From contig NZ_MUGW01000046.1 in NCBI RefSeq assembly GCF_002217285.1, positions 1 through 64,000 of the forward strand: a stretch of DNA of 64,000 bases. The letters run 5' to 3'. The notes under the pieces are model-generated. The model saw only the letters and a list, made by a program, of their open reading frames with translations, had not been told where the DNA came from and searched no databases. Of this stretch, positions 63,246 through 64,000 are shown piece after piece (the stretch's first letter is position 1; each line of letters starts with the position of its first letter). Made by a program: the position numbers and the translations under genes. Origin of the DNA: Flavobacterium hercynium (GTDB lineage: Bacteria > Bacteroidota > Bacteroidia > Flavobacteriales > Flavobacteriaceae).

Positions 63246-63347
63246 TTGTCTTTTCGAGGGACGAGAAATCTTCGCGAGAAATTCGACAAAGATTGATAAT
63301 ACTTTACGGAGCTACTTGTGAAGATTTCTCGTCCCTCGAAAAGACAA
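63246..63347. repeat. Long inverted repeat (family R2), perfect 28-bp arms
   Basis: The arm 63246-63273 (TTGTCTTTTCGAGGGACGAG, then AAATCTTC) is the exact reverse complement of 63320-63347; a 46-base loop separates them. A half copy lies at 38487-38533. The surrounding 63160-63687 region has no convincing gene. Confidence 0.75.
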
Positions 63348-63387
63348 AAATGAGGGTAGAAAAAATGAAGATAAAAAGAAATGTTGA

Positions 63388-63442
63388 AAATCCGTATAAA
63401 TCCGTGTTTTCGCATAGCGAATCTGCTTCATCCGCGTATCAT
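63388..63442 (-). repeat. Intergenic repeat family R1, copy 3
   Basis: On the minus strand it reads ATACGCGGATGAAGC, then GATTCGCTATGCGAAAAC and ACGGATTTATACGGATTT, matching copies at 38421 and 42141. Confidence 0.7.
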
Positions 63443-63687
63443 AATAAAGCAAAGTAATCCTTCCGCTGGCGGAGTATCTTCCTCATGAATGAAACACATA
63501 AATTTCCTTCAGCTTCATTTTGATTAAAATAATACCTACTAACAAGCCTTTTACACTATTAAAATTTTTGCACTAATTTCATCTTTGCGTTTCGCAAGAA
63601 ATTTTATCTTTATCAGAAAATAAACAGGTTCAAACTTCGTAACTATTTTGAATCTGTAAAAAAAACGGAAAAATTTAAATAGAAGAG

Positions 63688-64000
63688 ATGAGCATATTTA
63701 AAAGGTTATTTGGAGAAAAGAATAAAGAAAAGCAAGAAACTAGTAAAGAGGAAAACGTTACATTTTCAGCAGGAACAATGTCACAATCGGATTTAGACAA
63801 AATGAAAGTTGGTAATGTAATTACTTTGGGAAATGAAAAAGAAGCGGAAGTTAAGTACGATTCCGTTTGGATTGAAGCTAGTGATAATCCTTTTAAAATA
63901 AGAATTTTTGATTGTCGTGAATATGCCTTAAAAATGATTTCTACAACTCAAAATTCAGATGTAGCAAATAATTTTATAGCATCACGAAATAGTGATGGTA
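63688..64000 (+). CDS. Hypothetical protein (partial, runs off the right edge)
   Basis: Open from the ATG at 63688 to the end, 104 codons visible. It begins MSIFKRLFGEKNKEKQETSK, a basic start and charged linker with no signal peptide, then strand-like DKMKVGNVITLGNEKEAEVKYDSVWIEASD. No family is recognised from the fragment. Confidence 0.55.
   Translation, partial: MSIFKRLFGEKNKEKQETSKEENVTFSAGTMSQSDLDKMKVGNVITLGNEKEAEVKYDSVWIEASDNPFKIRIFDCREYALKMISTTQNSDVANNFIASRNSDG

Noticed and set aside
63191..63415. 74-codon minus-strand frame
   Set aside because: It consists of the inverted repeat and the R1 copy; no domain or signal, so it is a repeat artefact.

Overview
The window looks like a chromosome segment of a Flavobacterium-like member of the Bacteroidota. 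The DNA is AT-rich, genes start at ATG with little Shine-Dalgarno signal, several upstream regions carry the Bacteroidota -7 motif TAnnTTTG, and the gene families (SusC/RagA-type receptor, T6SSiii, TssN/TssO, exported SCO, YHS and SOD proteins) fit that phylum. I could not run any database search. Family names rest on motifs and architecture read from the translations.

Layout. 1-8200: the edge of a DoxX-like membrane protein gene, then a two-gene unit made of a TonB-receptor barrel without a plug domain and a 1519-residue alpha-2-macroglobulin-like protein that carries a SusC-type plug in its middle. 8401-37643: a type VI secretion system of the Bacteroidota type (T6SSiii). ClpV (tssH) and a PKD-domain TssP-like gene point left. 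The right-pointing set is NlpC/P60-like, tssG, tssN, DUF2135-like/TPR, tssK, tssO, tssB, tssC, two unknowns, tssE and two hcp genes. A cargo block follows: a metzincin-like candidate effector with an overlapping lipoprotein, a broken MORN-like gene, vgrG, a DUF805 protein, a DUF2931 lipoprotein plus a Tle1-type phospholipase, a PAAR-like DUF4280 tip, and a Tae4-like amidase with a row of small exported proteins including a Tai4-like one. tssF lies at the far end.

37800-38560: tRNA-Arg(UCU) followed by a GIY-YIG nuclease ORF that ends inside a tRNA remnant, a small tRNA-targeting element with 46-bp direct repeats. 38560-49000: housekeeping and stress genes (an N-terminal-nucleophile amidase, an orphan response regulator, an acyltransferase, an Old Yellow Enzyme, AraC and HxlR regulators, an NmrA reductase, a MATE pump). 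49166-57840: an envelope and respiration set, namely a cytochrome bd-like CydA homologue with a fused c-type cytochrome, a second membrane/cytochrome c protein, a 54-residue membrane protein, a lipoprotein carbonic anhydrase, YHS, exported SOD, AraC, SCO, and two related CNG(K/R)C proteins.

58000-64000: an accessory stretch with a possible 33-residue hydrophobic peptide behind a hairpin/U-tract, two small HTH proteins, a Cys-rich SH3 protein, an RloC/PrrC-like ATPase with a zinc-hook motif and an R-x3-E...H signature followed by two unknown genes (candidate defence unit), a long inverted repeat, and a gene running off the right edge. Several intergenic repeat families recur through the window.
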